Translations under genes and position numbers: made by a program
Part shown: one piece after another, positions 18,650 to 28,666 of the stretch
Position numbering within the stretch: the first letter of the stretch is position 1
Layout of the letters: each line of letters opens with the position of its first letter
Notes under the pieces: model-generated
Seen by the model: the letters and a program-made list of their open reading frames with translations, nothing else
Told to the model about the DNA's origin: nothing
Database searches by the model: none
Source of the DNA: Proteus vulgaris
Lineage (GTDB): Bacteria > Pseudomonadota > Gammaproteobacteria > Enterobacterales > Enterobacteriaceae
Assembly (NCBI RefSeq): GCF_023100685.1
Contig: NZ_CP090064.1
Coordinates: forward strand, 3,720,001-3,784,000
Length of the DNA: 64,000 bases
Direction of reading: 5' to 3'

Positions 18650-19639
18650 TTATGAGTTTAATATTTTCTTTAATTTAAAATAACGCCTACCTAAACGCCA
18701 ACGTAATCTGAAATCTTTCGCATTCTGCCAGATAAGTGTCCAAATTCCTCTATCAAAAAACTCTTTAACTATTTGTTTTTTAACCTCAATAGATTGAATA
18801 GAACCGATTGAGTGAATAATTCCCAAACCTTCTTTTGCGATTTGCCAATAACATGCATTAATATTTTTAGCGACATCCTTATGCTTTTGATTAATAGCAT
18901 CAAGCATCTCTAATATTTTCATGTAATTATGAATAGTTCGAACATGAATAGTATCATTAGGCGTTGCATGAGAAACTGATTCAGAGTGAATAAGATAGTC
19001 GTAATAACGCTCATCAATATATTTAACACGTTCGGCAGTTAATAATACCTCCGTTGTCCATGGAATATCTTGATGATGTAAGCCTGGCTCAAAATAATAA
19101 CCATGAGCAAGTAAAAAATCACGTCGATAAATATTTAACCAAGTTACATGTAAGAATTTTTTAGAGTTTAATGCTATTTCTAACCACTGTGGCCCTGTTA
19201 AAACATCCGTTGAATGTAATCGGTTAGATGGAAAGATAGGACGTGAAGGGCGTCCATCGGCATAAACATAATTACCATTGCAAGTCGCAATATCTAAATC
19301 ATCTGCAAGGGCGATTTCAAGTAACCGAGGATACATTCTGGCATCAATAACATCGTCAATATCCGGGAAAGCAACGTATTTTCCACGGGCAACATGAAAA
19401 CCAGTATTACGAGCAACAGAAACGCCTTGGTTTTCTTGGGTTAAAATAGTGACATCAGGGAATTTATCTTTCCATTCATAAAGTAATTTTAAGGAATTAT
19501 CTTTAGAACCATCATCAACAAGAATAAGCTCCCAATTCTGTAGTTTTTGCGCTTGTAAATAATTAAAAAATTGCGATAAAAATTTTTCACCATTATAAAC
19601 GGCAACCACAATACTTAATTGAGGTACAAAAGAAGACAT
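18650..19639 (-). CDS. Family 2 glycosyltransferase
   Basis: A 329-residue GT-A-fold glycosyltransferase. The N-terminal motif SIVVAVYNGEKFL, the ILVDDGSKDNS motif near residue 40 and the metal-binding DIDD near residue 95 are typical of GT2. It transfers a sugar from a nucleotide donor, probably to a surface glycan, but acceptor and sugar cannot be read from the sequence. The ATG at 19639 follows AAAGG at 6-nt spacing; the TTG at 19645 is less likely. It stands alone between the importer operon and hyf, with no other glycan genes beside it. Confidence 0.85.
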   Translation of the reverse strand: MSSFVPQLSIVVAVYNGEKFLSQFFNYLQAQKLQNWELILVDDGSKDNSLKLLYEWKDKFPDVTILTQENQGVSVARNTGFHVARGKYVAFPDIDDVIDARMYPRLLEIALADDLDIATCNGNYVYADGRPSRPIFPSNRLHSTDVLTGPQWLEIALNSKKFLHVTWLNIYRRDFLLAHGYYFEPGLHHQDIPWTTEVLLTAERVKYIDERYYDYLIHSESVSHATPNDTIHVRTIHNYMKILEMLDAINQKHKDVAKNINACYWQIAKEGLGIIHSIGSIQSIEVKKQIVKEFFDRGIWTLIWQNAKDFRLRWRLGRRYFKLKKILNS

Positions 19640-20029
19640 AATCAACCTTTCATTCTTTGTAATAGGTAACTTTTGCTCTGAAAATACCGCTTAAGGATAG
19701 CAGAGGTACCTAGCTGAATATGGAGCTATTCTTGCTATTCTCTTGTTATGCTTAAGTGAAAAAGTTACTTTTCTGCTAATTCGAAGTAAAAATCATTATT
19801 AATAAAGAATTAGTATAGTTAACTTTTGAAATATCCGATGAAGAAAAGGTTAAGCAGGATTGTTTTTTAAAAGAAATTACTAAAGGAAAAATTAAGGTTT
19901 ATACAAAAAAAACATGTTATCAGTCGTTATGCTATTTATTAATGAGTAATATAAGTGTCATTAATGAAAAACATCCGCAAAGCGGATGTTTTAGTTTTTA
20001 TCTATAATCTTTGGATACTTGTTCTATTT
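19640..20029. other. Intergenic region between glycosyltransferase and hyf operon end
   Basis: About 390 bp, AT-rich, with the glycosyltransferase promoter at its left and the hyf operon terminator at its right. No ORF with a credible ribosome site. Confidence 0.6.
19967..19995 (-). terminator. Terminator of the hyf operon
   Basis: AAACATCCGC, a 3-nt loop and GCGGATGTTT form a perfect 10-bp stem, with T runs on both strands. It lies about 35 bp past the hycI stop. Confidence 0.85.
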
Positions 20030-20530
20030 TTATTCTTCGATATCTTCTTCATCACAAACTTCAAGCTCTGGAAAGTAATCAACTCGCCAAGACTTGATAC
20101 CTTGATAAACCTCATCAACGGCATTTTTTACTGCTTCAGTCATTGGGTAGTAAAAACCGACTAAATCAGGTTGGATCCCTAGAAAAGTGATATCAGGAAT
20201 ATCATCTTTTAATTGATCAATAAGAAAATTCAGTGGCATATTATGGGTGCTCATAATAAACATTTCCGCTATATAATCAGGATCTATCACCCTAATCTCA
20301 CCTGGGTTTAAACCAATGTCAGCAGCATCAACAATGACAACACATTGCGGTTGTAGCGCTCTTACTTGGTAAGAAACATTCTCAGGTGCACTTCCCCCAT
20401 TGATAACAATCCATCCATCAATTGGGTTTGCTTCCATTAATTCAGCAAGCAGAGGGCCTGCACCATCATCGCCCATCATGCTGTTGCCAACCGTTAATAC
20501 CACTTTAGGTGCTGTCATTGCTTCACTCAT
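20030..20530 (-). CDS. hycI: Hydrogenase maturation protease (HycI-like)
   Basis: A 166-residue nickel-dependent endopeptidase that trims the C-terminus of the large subunit after nickel insertion. Metal-ligand positions are visible: GNSMMGDDGAG (residues about 15-25), VDAADIG near 70 and STHNMPLNF near 95. Its substrate is very probably HyfG in the same operon, which keeps the uncut 32-residue tail. The ATG overlaps the hyfJ stop in ATGA. The C-terminal tail (CDEEDIEE) is acidic. E. coli places hycI in the hyc operon; here it is part of hyf. Confidence 0.92.
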   Translation of the reverse strand: MSEAMTAPKVVLTVGNSMMGDDGAGPLLAELMEANPIDGWIVINGGSAPENVSYQVRALQPQCVVIVDAADIGLNPGEIRVIDPDYIAEMFIMSTHNMPLNFLIDQLKDDIPDITFLGIQPDLVGFYYPMTEAVKNAVDEVYQGIKSWRVDYFPELEVCDEEDIEE

Positions 20531-20937
20531 GGTTTTCTCTTCACTATCAAATAAATCGCAGGTTCTGCGTGGATCTCACCTAGTAATTTAATCAGCGTTT
20601 GACTCCACTCACTAAAAATAGGATCGTCACTTTTTGTGATAGGATCAAATGCTAACGCTAATAAGTGAGTATGCTCAGAGTTAATATTGATTTCACCAAA
20701 TGTCAGTAATCCGTGCATTTTGCGCTTCGCTTCACCTTCAGGTAATAAATCGATCCACTCTTTATATTTTTCTAAAGGGCAGACTAACTCTGTTTTTAAA
20801 CAGTCAATCATTCCCACGTGGTGGCCAATTGCGAGCGAGTAATACATCACCTGTTGTGCTTGTTCAGGAATATCATCATCACTATCTACAAACTTTTGTC
20901 TTAATGACCAAAAGTAGACTTTAGCGTCATCAGGCAT
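20527..20937 (-). CDS. hyfJ: Formate hydrogenlyase assembly protein HyfJ/HycH
   Basis: A 136-residue protein of the HycH/HyfJ family, needed for assembly of formate hydrogenlyase hydrogenase (no enzymatic activity known). Landmarks include [14 protein letters not shown] near the N-terminus and GLLTFGEI near residue 85. Its start overlaps the hyfI stop by 8 bp and its stop overlaps the hycI start. Confidence 0.9.
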   Translation of the reverse strand: MPDDAKVYFWSLRQKFVDSDDDIPEQAQQVMYYSLAIGHHVGMIDCLKTELVCPLEKYKEWIDLLPEGEAKRKMHGLLTFGEININSEHTHLLALAFDPITKSDDPIFSEWSQTLIKLLGEIHAEPAIYLIVKRKP

Positions 20938-21712
20938 ATATGCCTCCTTGACTTAAAGAGTAAACCAAGCGTTTCACAATCTCTGATAAACGAGGATCGT
21001 TAGCTTGTCGTAACCATTCATCAACACGGCCACTCACTTCTTGAATTGTGGCACCTTCAAGTAACGTCAAGAAATGATCACTGATTTGTCTTCCTTGGTA
21101 ATAACCTGCAAGACGACGCGCTTCACGCTCAATCATTACCCGAGCATCAAGAGGAATAGAAGGCAAAATAAGTGAGGCTTTTTCATTCTCAACTTCTATG
21201 TGTGATTCGCCTTTTAATTTTTGATCGAGCAAACCTAAAGCAACAGCAAAACCATAAATAGTTGCTGCTGGCGTCGGAGGACAACCTGGGATCCATACAT
21301 CAATAGGCACGATAGATTCGCTACCACCCCATACGCAATATAGATCGTGGAAAATACCGCCACCACAGCCACAAGCACCATAAGAGATACAAATTTTTGG
21401 ATCAGGCGCTGATTCATAAGCACGTAATGCAGGAACACGCATCTGACGCGTTACTGCGCCAGTGAATAATAAAATATCAGCGTGACGAGGTGAGGCTACC
21501 ACTTTGATACCAAAACGTTCAGCATCAAAAACCGGTGTAATTGCGGAGAAAATTTCAATCTCACAACCATTACAACCACCACAGTCAACACGATAAACAT
21601 AAGCTGAACGCTGAATATCTTTCAACAATGTTTGCTTTAGCTTTTGTACCTGTTCATCAAGAGTGATAGGTTGGCTAACATGATGATTAATGGGAATTTC
21701 TGGTAGACTCAT
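20930..21712 (-). CDS. hyfI: Hydrogenase-4 small subunit HyfI
   Basis: A 260-residue NuoB/HycG-type subunit binding the 4Fe-4S cluster next to the NiFe site. Cluster cysteines lie in [12 protein letters not shown] (about residues 44-55), [16 protein letters not shown] (about 110-125) and [15 protein letters not shown] (about 141-155). It passes electrons between HyfH and the catalytic subunit HyfG on the cytoplasmic face. Its start overlaps the hyfH stop in ATGA. Confidence 0.95.
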   Translation of the reverse strand: MSLPEIPINHHVSQPITLDEQVQKLKQTLLKDIQRSAYVYRVDCGGCNGCEIEIFSAITPVFDAERFGIKVVASPRHADILLFTGAVTRQMRVPALRAYESAPDPKICISYGACGCGGGIFHDLYCVWGGSESIVPIDVWIPGCPPTPAATIYGFAVALGLLDQKLKGESHIEVENEKASLILPSIPLDARVMIEREARRLAGYYQGRQISDHFLTLLEGATIQEVSGRVDEWLRQANDPRLSEIVKRLVYSLSQGGIYA

Positions 21713-22263
21713 TTTATTGTACTCCCGATCTCGCCCATACTAATATTTTCACGGCCATCAGATAATAAGTTATGTTTACGCTTACATTCAGGGCAGGTTT
21801 CAAATTGTGGCCGCATTGCTTCCACGGTATTTTCATCCCAACCCGATTGCACTAATAATGCCATCGCATATTCAACAGATTTTTTAGGGGTAAATGGCTG
21901 ATGACACTCACGGCAATTCAATAACTTAAATGTTCCTTTAATATAAAGGTCTGATTTTTTCGTTACTGCCGTTTCAAACATATCCGATAAAACAATCGCT
22001 CTTGTTGGGCAAACTTCTTCACAGCGACCACAGTAAATACAACGACCAATAAACAGTTGCCAGTGACGCTCACCAGTTTCTAAATTGGTTTCCATCGTTA
22101 ATGCATTGGCAGGGCAAGCCGCAGTACAAGCACCACAAACAATACACTGCTGTGGATCATATTCAGGCTTTCCTCTAAAACCATCCGGTAAATCCAGTGG
22201 TTTAAATGGATATTTTGTTGTTGCTTCGCCTGTTTTGATTATGGTTTTAAACAATTTTAACAT
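21709..22263 (-). CDS. hyfH: Hydrogenase-4 ferredoxin-type subunit HyfH
   Basis: A 184-residue NuoI/HycF-type protein with two 4Fe-4S motifs, [12 protein letters not shown] (about residues 41-52) and [12 protein letters not shown] (about 75-86), and a further Cys group (CRECHQP...CPECKRKH) near the C-terminus. It is an electron-transfer arm of the membrane hydrogenase. Confidence 0.95.
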   Translation of the reverse strand: MLKLFKTIIKTGEATTKYPFKPLDLPDGFRGKPEYDPQQCIVCGACTAACPANALTMETNLETGERHWQLFIGRCIYCGRCEEVCPTRAIVLSDMFETAVTKKSDLYIKGTFKLLNCRECHQPFTPKKSVEYAMALLVQSGWDENTVEAMRPQFETCPECKRKHNLLSDGRENISMGEIGSTIK

Positions 22264-22274
22264 CGTTCATTCCC

Positions 22275-24008
22275 TCACTTGAGCGGCGAATTTTTACGTT
22301 CGATGCTATAACGTTCAATTTCTTTATAAGAAACTGTTTTAGATTTACGTTTTTTCACATCGACGAGCGTTACCCTGTCAGTACAGGAATAGCAAGGGTC
22401 AAGGCTACCGATAATCAATGGCGCATCGGATACGGTATTTCCTTGCAACATATAACGTAATACAGGCCAGTTAGCATAAGTCGCTGCACGACAACGCCAG
22501 CGGAAGAGTTTTTGGTTATCACCCAACATACTCCAGTGAACATCTTCACCGCGTGGTGCTTCTGTAAAGCCCAGTGCAAATTTATAAGGTTGATAAGTAA
22601 AGCCTTCCGTTAATAAAGGCCCTTCTGGCAGGTTATCTAAGGCATATTCAATCATTGCCATTGAATCCAATACTTCTTTAATACGCACCATCACACGAGA
22701 GAATACATCGCCACCTTCATAACTAAAAAGAGTGAGAGGGAGATTGCCATAATCGGCAAATGGATGGTCAAAACGCACATCACGTTTAAAGCCACTCGCT
22801 CTGATCATAGGGCCTACAGGGCTAAAATCACGAGCCACTTTCTTATCTAAAATACCTACGCCGACAGTACGCTGTTCCATATTAGGGGTTGATAGAAGTA
22901 TATCTACCAATTCAGTGACTTCACGACGCATTTCTCTAACTAGTTGAATAGTTTTAAGGCGCTGATCTTTTAAGATATCGCGACGAATACCACCAATTAA
23001 GTTTAAGCCATACGTTTTACGTGCGCCGGTGAGCATTTCTGCAATCTGCATTGATTTTTCACGAATGCGGAAAAATTGCATAAAGCCAGTATCAAAACCT
23101 GTAAAGTGACTCGCTAAACCAATATTTAATAAATGGCTATGAAGGCGTTCAACTTCTAATAAGATTGAACGAATGGTATGCGCACGACGAGGCACTTCAA
23201 TACCTAATGCATTTTCAACAGAAGTCACATAGGCCACACTGTGAGTGAAACCACAGATACCACACACGCGATCTGATAAAAATGTCACTTCGTTATAACC
23301 CATTCGGGTTTCAGCCAGCTTTTCCATACCACGGTGAACATAGAACATGCGGTAATCTGCATCGACAATATTTTCACCGTCGACAAATAAACGGAAATGT
23401 CCAGGCTCATCTGAAGTAATGTGCATAGGACCGATTGGTACAACACGCGCATCTTGCTTACCTTCATTCACAAAAGGGTAAGTCTCAACTTCTGTCGTTG
23501 GAGCCGGACGTTGACGATAATCCATCGCATCTTTACGCAATGGATACATCTCTTCAGGCCAGTCATCTGGAAGCACTAAACGACGCTCATCAGGTAAACC
23601 AACGGGAATAAGGCCATACATATCACGGATTTCACGTTCACCCCAGACAGCAGCTGGCACTCGCGGGGTTACAGACGGAAATTCTAGCGTAATTGGACTA
23701 ACATGGGCTTTAACTACAACCCAACATTTTTCACCCTCTTCCATTGATAATGCGTAGTACACGGCATAATCCCCGTTTAAACTACGTTCGTCATTACCAA
23801 ATAAAACCGGCAACCAACCGCCTAAGCCGTAATACAAGTATTCCACCACTTCAGGGAGTGATTCTGTTTTTACTGTTATCGTCAATTGATCAGCGGTTTG
23901 TCGCTCTTCATCAAGAACAGCTGATGGGAATTTTTCACGAACTTTGGCAACATAATCTCCACCTAGTTCTTTTCCCTCTTTTCTACTGACATAATTTTGG
24001 TAGCTCAC
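22275..24008 (-). CDS. hyfG: Hydrogenase-4 catalytic large subunit HyfG
   Basis: A 577-residue fusion of a NuoC-like N-terminal domain (about residues 1-180) and a NuoD-like NiFe catalytic domain. The four nickel cysteines are in RVCGICGFTH near residue 250 and DPCYSCTDR near the C-terminus. After the arginine of the second motif comes a 32-residue tail ending NSPLK, the peptide that HycI-type proteases remove after nickel loading. It reduces protons to hydrogen in formate hydrogenlyase or oxidises hydrogen in reverse. The length is close to E. coli HycE. Confidence 0.96.
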   Translation of the reverse strand: MSYQNYVSRKEGKELGGDYVAKVREKFPSAVLDEERQTADQLTITVKTESLPEVVEYLYYGLGGWLPVLFGNDERSLNGDYAVYYALSMEEGEKCWVVVKAHVSPITLEFPSVTPRVPAAVWGEREIRDMYGLIPVGLPDERRLVLPDDWPEEMYPLRKDAMDYRQRPAPTTEVETYPFVNEGKQDARVVPIGPMHITSDEPGHFRLFVDGENIVDADYRMFYVHRGMEKLAETRMGYNEVTFLSDRVCGICGFTHSVAYVTSVENALGIEVPRRAHTIRSILLEVERLHSHLLNIGLASHFTGFDTGFMQFFRIREKSMQIAEMLTGARKTYGLNLIGGIRRDILKDQRLKTIQLVREMRREVTELVDILLSTPNMEQRTVGVGILDKKVARDFSPVGPMIRASGFKRDVRFDHPFADYGNLPLTLFSYEGGDVFSRVMVRIKEVLDSMAMIEYALDNLPEGPLLTEGFTYQPYKFALGFTEAPRGEDVHWSMLGDNQKLFRWRCRAATYANWPVLRYMLQGNTVSDAPLIIGSLDPCYSCTDRVTLVDVKKRKSKTVSYKEIERYSIERKNSPLK

Positions 24009-24009
24009 G

Positions 24010-25578
24010 TTACATCTCCTGAACTGATGTGGATTGATTGCTGATTAAAGTTGTTGGCCATGCATAATTTGGTGATTCATTTTTATCAATATTCATCACG
24101 ATATTAGCGGCATTTTCTAACAGCTCGCTGACAGGCTTAGGAATGTGAGTTCCCATTAACAACATAAGGGCAATCAAAATGACCATTGGTAATGTGGTTA
24201 AGATCCCCAGTTCACCTTTAGCAACAACATCAGGTTTTGGACCAAAGACGGTTTTCGCCACCATACGAACTAATCCACCTAATACTATGGTTAATAACAA
24301 TAATAGTAGAATAGTTAAACCTATGTGCTGAGAAGCTAAACCTGCCACAACAATCATAAATTCACTGATAAAGACGTTGAAAGGAGGCATACCCCCTAAC
24401 GCTAACGCACCACCAGCAAAAAGAGCCGCACTTAATGGCATCACTTTAAACATGCCTTTTACGACATTTAAATCACGTGTACCGTATTTCAATAGCACAT
24501 TACCAGAGCCACAGAACAACAGTGCTTTCGCTAAACTATGGTTTAAAGTGTGGAATAAAGCCGCCAAAATACCGATTGGTCCGCCAATTCCTAACGCGAC
24601 GGCAATTAATCCCATGTTTTCCACACTGGAATACGCTAAAAGACGTTTCATATCGCGCTGAATAAGAATAAAGAAAGCCGCGATAGCAACAGAGAGGAAA
24701 CCAAAGATTAACAGTAAGTTACGTGTGAACTCAGTGCCAATAGCAGCATCGATAATGATGTAGTAACGAATAATGATTAATAGAGCACAGTTCAGTAACA
24801 CTGCCGATAACAAAGCACTGACTGGGCTTGGTGCTTCACTGTGCGCATCTGGTAACCAAGCATGCATTGGGAATAACCCCGTTTTGGTACCAAAACCGAT
24901 TAAAATAAAGACAAAAGCTAAATGCATCAGAGTTGGGTCTAACTGGTCTGTATATTTCAACACTTCAGTCCAGAAAATGGCCTGATCTGGATCAGGCATA
25001 AAGCTTGCAGCATTGGCATAAACCAAAATAGTACCAAAAAGACCAAACGCGACACCGACACTACAGATGATGATGTACTTCCACGCCGCTTCCAAAGAAG
25101 AACGTTGACCATAAATTCCCACTAAGAATGCAGAGCTTAGGGTTGTTGCTTCAATGGCTGCCCACATTAAGATCAGGTTATTACTGGTGATCGCTAATAA
25201 CATGGTGAATAAAAACAGGTGGAAGAAGCCATAGTAATTACACAAAGTACGTACTGAGATTTCACCCTCATCCACTTCGTGGCTCATATAGCCAATAGAA
25301 TAAAGCCCCGTTAAAAAGCCAATAATGCCTAAGATTGCTAGGAATAATGCGCCTAAGCTATCAACGTGAACCCAATTAGCCGCCGCCAATATTTCGCCAT
25401 GAGACATGACATCTGCCACAGTTCCTAATGCGGCGACTAACAAGACGGTGATACCAATTGCATGAGTGCCTGTCACAATAGGACGAGCACCCGCTTTTAA
25501 TAACGGACTCAGAAACGCCAATATTGAAAATACCAACGGCGCAAACATTAAAATTGTTAACATGGTTGTTTGGTTCAT
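24010..25578 (-). CDS. hyfF: Hydrogenase-4 membrane subunit HyfF
   Basis: A 522-residue, many-helix protein of the NuoL/M/N antiporter family. The conserved membrane lysine and acidic region ([19 protein letters not shown] and [17 protein letters not shown]) is clear. Hyf carries extra antiporter-like subunits over Hyc, and these are thought to couple hydrogenase activity to proton movement. Confidence 0.95.
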   Translation of the reverse strand: MNQTTMLTILMFAPLVFSILAFLSPLLKAGARPIVTGTHAIGITVLLVAALGTVADVMSHGEILAAANWVHVDSLGALFLAILGIIGFLTGLYSIGYMSHEVDEGEISVRTLCNYYGFFHLFLFTMLLAITSNNLILMWAAIEATTLSSAFLVGIYGQRSSLEAAWKYIIICSVGVAFGLFGTILVYANAASFMPDPDQAIFWTEVLKYTDQLDPTLMHLAFVFILIGFGTKTGLFPMHAWLPDAHSEAPSPVSALLSAVLLNCALLIIIRYYIIIDAAIGTEFTRNLLLIFGFLSVAIAAFFILIQRDMKRLLAYSSVENMGLIAVALGIGGPIGILAALFHTLNHSLAKALLFCGSGNVLLKYGTRDLNVVKGMFKVMPLSAALFAGGALALGGMPPFNVFISEFMIVVAGLASQHIGLTILLLLLLTIVLGGLVRMVAKTVFGPKPDVVAKGELGILTTLPMVILIALMLLMGTHIPKPVSELLENAANIVMNIDKNESPNYAWPTTLISNQSTSVQEM

Positions 25579-25582
25579 CTCC

Positions 25583-26233
25583 TCACCCCTTCAGCGCGGT
25601 CAGTTGATCCACGTTCAGTGTGTTGAGCGTGCGGTAAATCTTACGAGCCAACACTGCCATCACAATCACAGCAAAGATGGCGTCAGTGGCGATACCGATT
25701 TCGACCAGTTCTGGTGCTCTCCAAGCTAATAATGCCAGTGTTAAGTGAGAGCCGTTTTCCATTAAGCAGTAACCAAAAGCTTGTTTTAGGATATTACGTT
25801 GAGTCACGATACAAAGTAGCCCCAACATAAAGTGCCCCAAAGAAACTGCGAGTGCAGGTTTCAAATCAACAACCATTGGTATTTGAATTGGCTCAACCAC
25901 AAACCAGCTTAAAATGACGATAACAGCCGCCAGCAACATCAATAGTGCGGGGCTAATAACACTGATATTCGCACTAGGATCTGATAACTTACGGAATGCA
26001 AATCCTAAAATAAGTGGAACAAGCAGAACTTTAGTAAAGAAGGCGGTAATCGCCCAAAGTGTCAGTTGGTGTGCATCTAACGTATTAGCCAAGGTGACAA
26101 AAATCATCACCAAGACGAAAGATTGCAATGCATAGAACCAACAAGAAGCAATCGGCTTTTTCGCGCCAATTACCAATAGCGAAGTTATCATCATTAACCC
26201 CGCCAAATTGTTTACGATAAGTGCTCCAGTCAT
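25583..26233 (-). CDS. hyfE: Hydrogenase-4 membrane subunit HyfE
   Basis: A 216-residue hydrophobic protein with about seven predicted helices, of the same length as E. coli HyfE. The conserved [20 protein letters not shown] region near residue 147 is NuoK-like. It has no counterpart in the simpler Hyc complex, which helps identify this as a hydrogenase-4 operon. Confidence 0.95.
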   Translation of the reverse strand: MTGALIVNNLAGLMMITSLLVIGAKKPIASCWFYALQSFVLVMIFVTLANTLDAHQLTLWAITAFFTKVLLVPLILGFAFRKLSDPSANISVISPALLMLLAAVIVILSWFVVEPIQIPMVVDLKPALAVSLGHFMLGLLCIVTQRNILKQAFGYCLMENGSHLTLALLAWRAPELVEIGIATDAIFAVIVMAVLARKIYRTLNTLNVDQLTALKG

Positions 26234-26245
26234 GATTTATCTCCC

Positions 26246-27688
26246 TTATCCTAGCCAAGTGACTGCGATAACACTGGATGCAAAGGACATAATAATCAGT
26301 ATTCCAATGACAATTTGCATCGCCATAGGAACGGGTTGTCCTTCCTCAACTTCTTTACTTGGCTTGCCCGGTACAACACGACCAAACCAGTAGATAAACC
26401 AAGTGAAGCTAGCCACAGACTCAATCAGCACTAGCACCATAATTGGTGTCATCACCCAGAAAATACTCGACAGTTCAAAACCTGCAGCAAAAATTGGGAA
26501 TTTACTAAAGAAGCCATTAAGTGGTGGAACACCTGCAATTGCCAATGCGGCGACACAGAACCCCACACCCAATAATGGATATTTATTAATTAACCCTTTT
26601 AAGCGAGGCAACATGCGAGTACCGCAGCTATAGCTCAATGCACCAGCAACTAAGAAGAACAAACTTTTAGCGAAGGCATGGTTAAAGATATAAGCAATAC
26701 CCCCTTCAAACGCTTCGCGCGGTCCAAAGATAGAGATAGATAATGCGAGGAAGATATAAGAGAGCTGAGTAATGGTTGACCATGCTAACAGGCGTTTCAT
26801 ATCTTTTTGTGGCAGATACATCATAAAGCCATAAATCAACGTGATAACCGCCATAGTAATACCCACCCACCCAATAAGATGAGGGACATCTCCATCAGCT
26901 GACATAATCGCACGAGCAAAGATATAAACACCGACTTTCACCATTGATGCTGCGTGTAAGTAAGCACTCACAGGAGTTGGTGCTTCCATCGCATCAGGTA
27001 ACCAAGCTTGTAGTGGTAGTTGAGCTGATTTACCCCAAGCAGCAAAGAGGATACCGCCAAACACAATCAGTTTGGTTGGTTCATCTAAGGTGGCAATGGC
27101 GGTTAATTCAAATGTACCCGTACTCACAAATAAAGTTGCTGCTGCGAGATAAAGACCGATTGAAGCAACGTGAGTGATCAACAACGCTTTCATTGCTGAA
27201 CGGAGTGATTTTTCAGATTGGTAGTAACCGATTAATCCCCAAGAACATCCCCCTGTGATTTCAAAAAATAGGAGTTGCCCCAAAATAGTCGATGAAAGGA
27301 CTAAACCAGCCATTGCTCCAATAAAAATCAGCAAGAAGGCATAATAGCGACGAGTACCATCATGTGGATGCTCACGGTTGCCGTTAGTCAGATAGCCAGT
27401 AGAGTAAAAACTCACTAACAATCCTAAGAACACAACAGCGAAAGCAATCAAAGTACTGACACGGTCAATGGTAAAACCAAAGAGCGCGACATCACCATAT
27501 TGTACTAGCGTAATTGTGGTATCGACTTTACCTTCAGCGAGGAACTGCCAACCTAAAACAACCGTTCCTAATGTGGCTAATAAAGCGAACAGTGTACATA
27601 ACCACTTCGCCATCCGATTTGGCATTAAGGACGTAATCAACGCCCCCGCAAATGGGATGAGTAAGGTCGCAAGAGCTATATTTTCCAT
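26246..27688 (-). CDS. hyfD: Hydrogenase-4 membrane subunit HyfD
   Basis: An antiporter-like (NuoL/M/N family) subunit of about 480 residues with 12 or more helices. Landmarks: FFEITGGCSWGLIGYYQ, AAWGKSAQLPLQAWLPDAMEAPTPVSA and MKRLLAWSTITQLSYIF. The start is uncertain: the ATG at 27697 lies only 2 nt after AAGGAGCG, while the ATG at 27688 gives the N-terminus MENIAL seen in E. coli HyfD but at 11-nt spacing. I report the second. Confidence 0.93.
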   Translation of the reverse strand: MENIALATLLIPFAGALITSLMPNRMAKWLCTLFALLATLGTVVLGWQFLAEGKVDTTITLVQYGDVALFGFTIDRVSTLIAFAVVFLGLLVSFYSTGYLTNGNREHPHDGTRRYYAFLLIFIGAMAGLVLSSTILGQLLFFEITGGCSWGLIGYYQSEKSLRSAMKALLITHVASIGLYLAAATLFVSTGTFELTAIATLDEPTKLIVFGGILFAAWGKSAQLPLQAWLPDAMEAPTPVSAYLHAASMVKVGVYIFARAIMSADGDVPHLIGWVGITMAVITLIYGFMMYLPQKDMKRLLAWSTITQLSYIFLALSISIFGPREAFEGGIAYIFNHAFAKSLFFLVAGALSYSCGTRMLPRLKGLINKYPLLGVGFCVAALAIAGVPPLNGFFSKFPIFAAGFELSSIFWVMTPIMVLVLIESVASFTWFIYWFGRVVPGKPSKEVEEGQPVPMAMQIVIGILIIMSFASSVIAVTWLG

Positions 27689-27703
27689 TGTAATCATCGC
27701 TCC

Positions 27704-28654
27704 TTATAGACCGGTTAAATAGAAAACAAGAGCCAGTGCCGCAACACCGAATCCTAACCATGTCACATGGTGAGTCAGCAGGAAGCGACCACGCGCTAAA
27801 CTGTTTTCAACCAATGACGCTAATACAAACACCACTAACAATTTCACTGCCATTAAAACTAACGCTATGATCAGTGCAATAAAGGTGAATTCTGTTGCTT
27901 TACCGAAAGGAATAAATATGGCTAAGAACAGTTCAGCCACCACGACTTGTTTTAAGCCAAGACCTAGTTTCACCATGGCAAAACCAGAGCCTGAATACTC
28001 AGTTAATGGTCCTTCTTGTAACTCCTGTTCAGCTTCAGCAACGTCAAATGGCATTTTGCCCATTTCGATAAATGCCGCAAAAGCACAAGCTAATAAGGCT
28101 AACAGTGTGGCTGTGGGTGATACCCAACCTTGAGCCAGTGTTGCACTGATGGTGCCAACGTTGGTTGAACCTACAATTAAAGCCACCACAATCAGCGATA
28201 ACACTAAAATTGGCTCAACTAACACACCCAATGTTAATTCACGGCTAGCACCAATACCCGCAAATGGGCTTCCTGAATCCAGACCAGATAAAGAGAAGAA
28301 GAAACGATAAAGTGCAAACAAATAAATCAGTGCGATAAGATCAGCCGCACCTGCAAACAGTGACGTTGCAGTAAAGACGGGCAGTGCCATAGCAACCACT
28401 AACATACTTCCGAGTAACACATACGGCATCACTTGGAAGATCACACCAGATTGCTCGGGCGCTACTGATTGGCGTTTAAATAACTTAAAGATATCTCGAT
28501 AATCTTGCAAAATTCCGGGGCCTCGACGCGAATGCATCTTGGCACGAATTGTGCGCGAAATACCTGTACATAATGGGGTTATCGCCAGCAAAAAGAGTGC
28601 TTGAATTAATGCGAATATTCCCATCATTAACGTAGGTGCTTCTTGGAAAGTCAT
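27704..28654 (-). CDS. hyfC: Hydrogenase-4 membrane subunit HyfC
   Basis: A 316-residue NuoH/HycD-type subunit with about eight helices. The conserved cytoplasmic loops are present: RAKMHSRRGPGILQDYRDIFKL near residue 37 and FDVAEAEQELQEGPLTEYSG near 200. It anchors the hydrophilic arm to the membrane domain. Confidence 0.95.
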   Translation of the reverse strand: MTFQEAPTLMMGIFALIQALFLLAITPLCTGISRTIRAKMHSRRGPGILQDYRDIFKLFKRQSVAPEQSGVIFQVMPYVLLGSMLVVAMALPVFTATSLFAGAADLIALIYLFALYRFFFSLSGLDSGSPFAGIGASRELTLGVLVEPILVLSLIVVALIVGSTNVGTISATLAQGWVSPTATLLALLACAFAAFIEMGKMPFDVAEAEQELQEGPLTEYSGSGFAMVKLGLGLKQVVVAELFLAIFIPFGKATEFTFIALIIALVLMAVKLLVVFVLASLVENSLARGRFLLTHHVTWLGFGVAALALVFYLTGL

Positions 28655-28666
28655 AAGTCCCTCTCC